DNA from: Brevundimonas sp. UBA2388
Lineage (GTDB): Bacteria > Pseudomonadota > Alphaproteobacteria > Caulobacterales > Caulobacteraceae
Direction of reading: 5' to 3'
DNA length: 32,790 bases
NCBI GenBank assembly: GCA_002343425.1
Contig: DDSO01000059.1
Coordinates: forward strand, 1 to 32,790
Shown in pieces: positions 30,788 through 32,790 of the stretch (within the stretch, counting starts at the first letter, position 1; every line of letters begins with the position of its first letter). The notes beneath the pieces were generated by a model, which was not told the DNA's origin, ran no database searches, and was given only the letters and a program-made list of their open reading frames with translations. The position numbers and the translations under genes are program-made.

Positions 30788-30806
30788 ACGGGGCCCATCG
30801 CCCCGT
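30788..30806 (-). promoter_or_regulatory. 5'-leader hairpin of the precursor mRNA
   Basis: ACGGGGC-GATGG-GCCCCGT on the minus strand is a perfect 7-bp GC-rich stem with a 5-nt loop. It ends four bases before the AGGAGG site. It may stabilise the 5' end of the precursor mRNA or tune access to the ribosome-binding site. Confidence 0.55.
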
Positions 30807-30825
30807 CGCGCCAGTCCGCGCCCGC

Positions 30826-30858
30826 CAGGTTCTATTTTCAAACTATATTCGTTCTATA
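30826..30858 (-). repeat. Three 11-bp direct repeats upstream of the lasso precursor
   Basis: On the minus strand the sequence reads TATAGAACGAA, TATAGTTTGAA, AATAGAACCTG end to end, with exact 11-bp pitch. The array spans the last codons and stop of the GntR gene and ends 56 nt before the precursor start codon. It is an AT-rich patch in GC-rich DNA. One helical turn per copy suggests a regulator binding side by side on one face, or a promoter core with TATAGT as a -10 candidate. Confidence 0.5.
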
Positions 30859-31472
30859 CTTTCCGCCGACCGCCGCATGACTGAAAACACGGACTGGGCG
30901 GCCGCGATCCGGTTCCGATGGTAGGCGTCGATCGCCGGCCTGAGATCGCTCATCCGGCCTTCGAGAAAGAGTTCCTCCTGGTGCGCGACCGCTTCGTCGG
31001 CGATCGGATCGACAAGGCGTTCGACCCGTCGGACCGGACGCAGCTGAAGCGCCGTGCGGCGGTAGACCCGGTCGAGCACATCATTGCCCGCCCAGGCCAG
31101 CAGGTTGTCGTAGAAGGCCTCGATCCGGGGGCGAGGCGACGCCTCAAGGCGTGGCGGCCGCGCGCCCGGCGGAATCCGCTCGATGGCCCATCCGGCCAGC
31201 CGCCAGTGCAGTTCATAGAGATCGGCGATGTCCGACGCCGTCGGGCTCGGCGCGAAATAGCCGTGGCCGGGTCGGTGCTCCAGCACGCCCTCGCCGGAAA
31301 GTCGGGCGAGGGCTTCGCGGACCGGCGTGGGGCTGAGGCCCAGTTCGGTCGCCAGGGCGGTGGCGACGAGCGGCCGGCCCCAGCCGAACCGGCCTTCGGA
31401 TGCGAAATCCGTCAGGGCGGCCACCGCAAGATGATAGGGATCGCGCGCCTTCACGGGCCCCGGTCCGGCCAC
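30843..31472 (-). CDS. GntR-family transcriptional regulator of the lasso island
   Basis: About 209 residues. The winged HTH is clear: VATALATELGLSPTPVREAL, ARLSGEGVLEHRPGHGYFAP. An all-helical effector domain follows (SDIADLYELHWRLAGWAIER), shorter than a standard FCD domain and rich in Arg. The start is uncertain: GTG 31472 (preceded by GGAG) or GTG 31454. The open frame extends farther upstream, but that part reads through the palindromic promoter region. It is directly upstream of and co-directional with the precursor gene (72-nt gap), and divergent from the XRE-type gene. GntR genes accompany astexin-type isopeptidase lasso loci, so island control is likely. Confidence 0.88.
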   Translation of the reverse strand: MAGPGPVKARDPYHLAVAALTDFASEGRFGWGRPLVATALATELGLSPTPVREALARLSGEGVLEHRPGHGYFAPSPTASDIADLYELHWRLAGWAIERIPPGARPPRLEASPRPRIEAFYDNLLAWAGNDVLDRVYRRTALQLRPVRRVERLVDPIADEAVAHQEELFLEGRMSDLRPAIDAYHRNRIAAAQSVFSVMRRSAESIERI

Positions 31473-31569
31473 GCCGCTCCGGCTCGGAACCTGTCCGGCG
31501 ACCCATGGTCGGCGGGTGATCGTGTATCCATTAACACTCTTCAAGTTCTCGCAAGGTGCGCGCAGGTTT

Positions 31570-31587
31570 CTTGCGCACGCGCGCAAG
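31570..31587. promoter_or_regulatory. Operator candidate in the GntR/XRE divergent region
   Basis: CTTGCGC-ACGC-GCGCAAG is a perfect 7-bp inverted repeat with a 4-nt centre. A further half-site, CGCAAG, lies about 20 bp to the left (near 31551). It is located between the divergent GntR and XRE-type genes, in a 233-nt gap without a gene. It could be read by either regulator. Confidence 0.5.
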
Positions 31588-31705
31588 ACTTTCGCCCCCG
31601 TGGCTTTCACGACTTTCATTTGAAGCGCGATTGCCCCATTTTTCAACCAGCAGGGGTACGGAAGGATGAGTCCGGCGGCCTCATGGATGTGGAAGAGTCC
31701 GGACG

Positions 31706-32212
31706 ATGGATCCCGCCGAACGTCAGTCGCAGAGCGAGACCCTGTCTTCGGCCCTGCGTCTGATCCGCGCCCATCGCCGCATGAAGACCGCCGAGGTCGC
31801 CGAGGCGATGGGTATGGCCCTGCGGTCCTACGAACATTTCGAGGCGGGCGGCGGGCGCATCAATCTAGAACGCATCCATCGCTTTGCCGAGGTTACGGAT
31901 TCCGACCCCTACGCCATCCTCGCGGCCCTGGCCCTCGGCTCGCCGCAGTTCGCCCTGCGCAGCGCCGACAACAAGCTGATGACCATTCTGACCGTCGCCC
32001 TGCAGGAGTTCGACGAGACCCTCGGCGACGTCATCGTCGAGCTCGACGCCCGCACCCTGATCAACGCCTTCACCCGGACGATGAAGGACCTGGCGCTGCA
32101 GGCGGTCCGCCGCGACAGCGCGGCCCAGGACTGGCTCGAGACGCGGGTCGCCAGGCTCGTCTCGCCGGGCGGCGGCGAGGACGAGGGCGGCGCCGGGAAA
32201 TCCCGACCGTAG
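31706..32212 (+). CDS. XRE-family helix-turn-helix regulator
   Basis: A 168-residue protein. The Cro/C1-type HTH is at about residues 12-65: SALRLIRAHRRMKTAEVAEA, MGMALRSYEHFEAGGGRINL, ERIHRFAEVTDSDPYAIL. The C-terminal half is helical (LMTILTVALQEFDETLGDVI, TLINAFTRTMKDLALQAVRR) and may dimerise or bind a ligand; I do not recognise it. ATG 31706 is used, with a moderate GAAGAG upstream. It is divergent from the GntR gene and followed by a small LuxR-type gene. It may belong either to the lasso island or to a mobile region starting at the right edge. Confidence 0.85.
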   Translation: MDPAERQSQSETLSSALRLIRAHRRMKTAEVAEAMGMALRSYEHFEAGGGRINLERIHRFAEVTDSDPYAILAALALGSPQFALRSADNKLMTILTVALQEFDETLGDVIVELDARTLINAFTRTMKDLALQAVRRDSAAQDWLETRVARLVSPGGGEDEGGAGKSRP

Positions 32213-32271
32213 ACGCCCCGCCGGAAAGCTGCGGTCTGGCCGTGGATTTCGTTCGGCCTTCTGCTGGCGTC

Positions 32272-32538
32272 ATGACGCCGCCGTCCCTGCGCCCACACGC
32301 CGCGCCGCCCGCCCCCGACGAGCCCCTGTCGGCGCGGCAATGCGAGTGCCTCGCCCTCGCCGCCCGGGGTCTGACCTCGGCGGCGATCGGCGAGCGTCTC
32401 GGCATCTCCGGCCGCACCGTTGACGAACACCTGATGCGGGCCTGCCGAACTCTGGGCGTGCGCACCCGGATCCAGGCCGTCGCCCGCCTCGCCGCCCGGA
32501 CCGGACCGATGCCCGAGTCCCGCAGCTTCCTACCGTAG
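32272..32538 (+). CDS. Small stand-alone LuxR/GerE-type HTH protein (second copy)
   Basis: About 88 residues, mostly a LuxR-type HTH: LSARQCECLALAARGLTSAA, IGERLGISGRTVDEHLMRAC, then LGVRTRIQAVARLAAR. It resembles the protein at 20502-20744 in length, domain content and local sequence (ECL, IG, RTVD, VRTRI-x-AVA). GTG 32241 is an alternative in-frame start; neither has a clear ribosome-binding site. It lacks any receiver or ligand-binding domain. It follows the XRE gene by 59 nt. Stand-alone LuxR HTH proteins of this kind often sit beside mobile or type IV secretion genes; whether it regulates the lasso island is inference. Confidence 0.8.
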   Translation: MTPPSLRPHAAPPAPDEPLSARQCECLALAARGLTSAAIGERLGISGRTVDEHLMRACRTLGVRTRIQAVARLAARTGPMPESRSFLP

Positions 32539-32613
32539 ATTTCCGACGGGCCGGCCGCGGGTCGCGGGCGGCGGTCGGGATCGGGTTTGCTGGGGCCCTG
32601 AACGGAGCCCGTC

Positions 32614-32790
32614 TTGCTGGACCTCAATCTCATTCTCGCCCTGTCCCAGGCCTGCGCCCCCCAGGCGGCGCCGCAGACCATGGCCGCCATCGCCTGGACC
32701 GAAAGCCGGTTCGATCCCCTGGCCATCGGCGTGAACCGCGGCCCCCGGCCCGCCCGGCGCCCCCGCGACGCCGCCGACGCCGCCCGGATC
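32614..32790 (+). CDS. VirB1-like lytic transglycosylase, N-terminal part (cut by window edge)
   Basis: 59 codons are visible from TTG 32614, with GGAG six bases upstream. The protein begins MLDLNLILALSQACAPQAAP, then MAAIAWTESRFDPLAIGVN, the start of an SLT/VirB1 transglycosylase domain with the catalytic Glu in TESRFDP. It has no obvious cleavable signal peptide, as in several conjugation-associated VirB1 proteins. VirB1 enzymes open peptidoglycan for type IV secretion assembly, and the gene is usually the first of a trb/virB operon. This suggests a conjugative or integrated element to the right of the window. After residue 40 the visible part becomes Arg/Pro-rich, which departs from the usual domain and could reflect a frameshift. 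Confidence 0.75.
   Translation, partial: MLDLNLILALSQACAPQAAPQTMAAIAWTESRFDPLAIGVNRGPRPARRPRDAADAARI

Noticed and set aside
30771..30788. Longer precursor start (MTGGYVMKTATT)
   Set aside because: This start codon lies upstream of the perfect AGGAGG site that serves ATG 30770, and it would put the ribosome-binding site inside the coding sequence.
1..32790. CRISPR arrays, tRNA/rRNA genes, insertion sequences, integrase attachment repeats
   Set aside because: No regularly spaced repeats, cloverleaf-like sequence, transposase/integrase motifs or flanking direct repeats were recognised when reading both strands.

Overview
The window is high-GC, gene-dense DNA from an alphaproteobacterium, most likely Caulobacterales (Caulobacter, Phenylobacterium or Brevundimonas type) or a neighbouring sphingomonad-like lineage. 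This placement is inferred from an astexin/caulonodin-type lasso peptide locus with an isopeptidase, a FecA-like TonB receptor carrying an STN domain, and long acyl-CoA catabolic operons. There is no rRNA or tRNA to confirm it.

Left part, about 1-20,200: acyl-CoA catabolism. It encodes the tail of a crotonase, a DUF35 plus SCPx/Ltp-type thiolase-fold pair, a two-domain VOC protein, an AhpD-like protein, an EamA transporter, a thiolase with a 3-hydroxyacyl-CoA dehydrogenase, four acyl-CoA dehydrogenase-family proteins (two of them an apparent heteromeric pair), a second crotonase, two SDRs, a fumarylacetoacetate-hydrolase-like protein, an ACAD10/11-like dehydrogenase with an APH-like kinase, a PF04909 amidohydrolase, a small VOC protein and a hotdog thioesterase. 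TetR and IclR regulators are interspersed. Start/stop overlaps of 1-8 nt show tight operons. Together the genes look like beta-oxidation plus retro-aldol or ring-opening chemistry on a branched or alicyclic carboxylic acid. The substrate cannot be read from the sequence. A near-identical 13-bp palindrome sits in two of the divergent promoter regions and suggests one shared regulator.

Right part, about 20,500-31,500: a lasso peptide island. On the plus strand are an ECF sigma factor, a FecR anti-sigma regulator, an STN-containing TonB-dependent receptor and an S9-family lasso isopeptidase. On the minus strand, converging on them, are a GntR regulator, the precursor gene, a fused RRE/transglutaminase-like B protein and the asparagine-synthetase-like C cyclase. 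The outstanding feature is the 75-residue precursor. It contains two complete leader-core units in tandem (LGSARTATR then an ADATEGDME core; LGSAEQATR then an ADSTTGDFE core). Both keep Thr at -2, Ala1, Asp7 and Glu9, and eleven of the twenty shared residues use different synonymous codons, which points to an old duplication kept by selection. Hairpins flank the precursor gene on both sides, and three 11-bp direct repeats lie upstream of it. The isopeptidase and cyclase reading frames overlap tail to tail by 393 bp.

Right edge, about 31,500-32,790: an XRE-type regulator, a small LuxR-type HTH protein resembling the one at 20.5 kb on the other side of the island, and the start of a VirB1-like lytic transglycosylase that may begin a type IV secretion or conjugation region.

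The likely logic of the island: the receptor senses or imports a lasso peptide, signals through FecR to the sigma factor, and the isopeptidase opens the imported peptide, while the minus-strand operon makes one or two lasso peptides.
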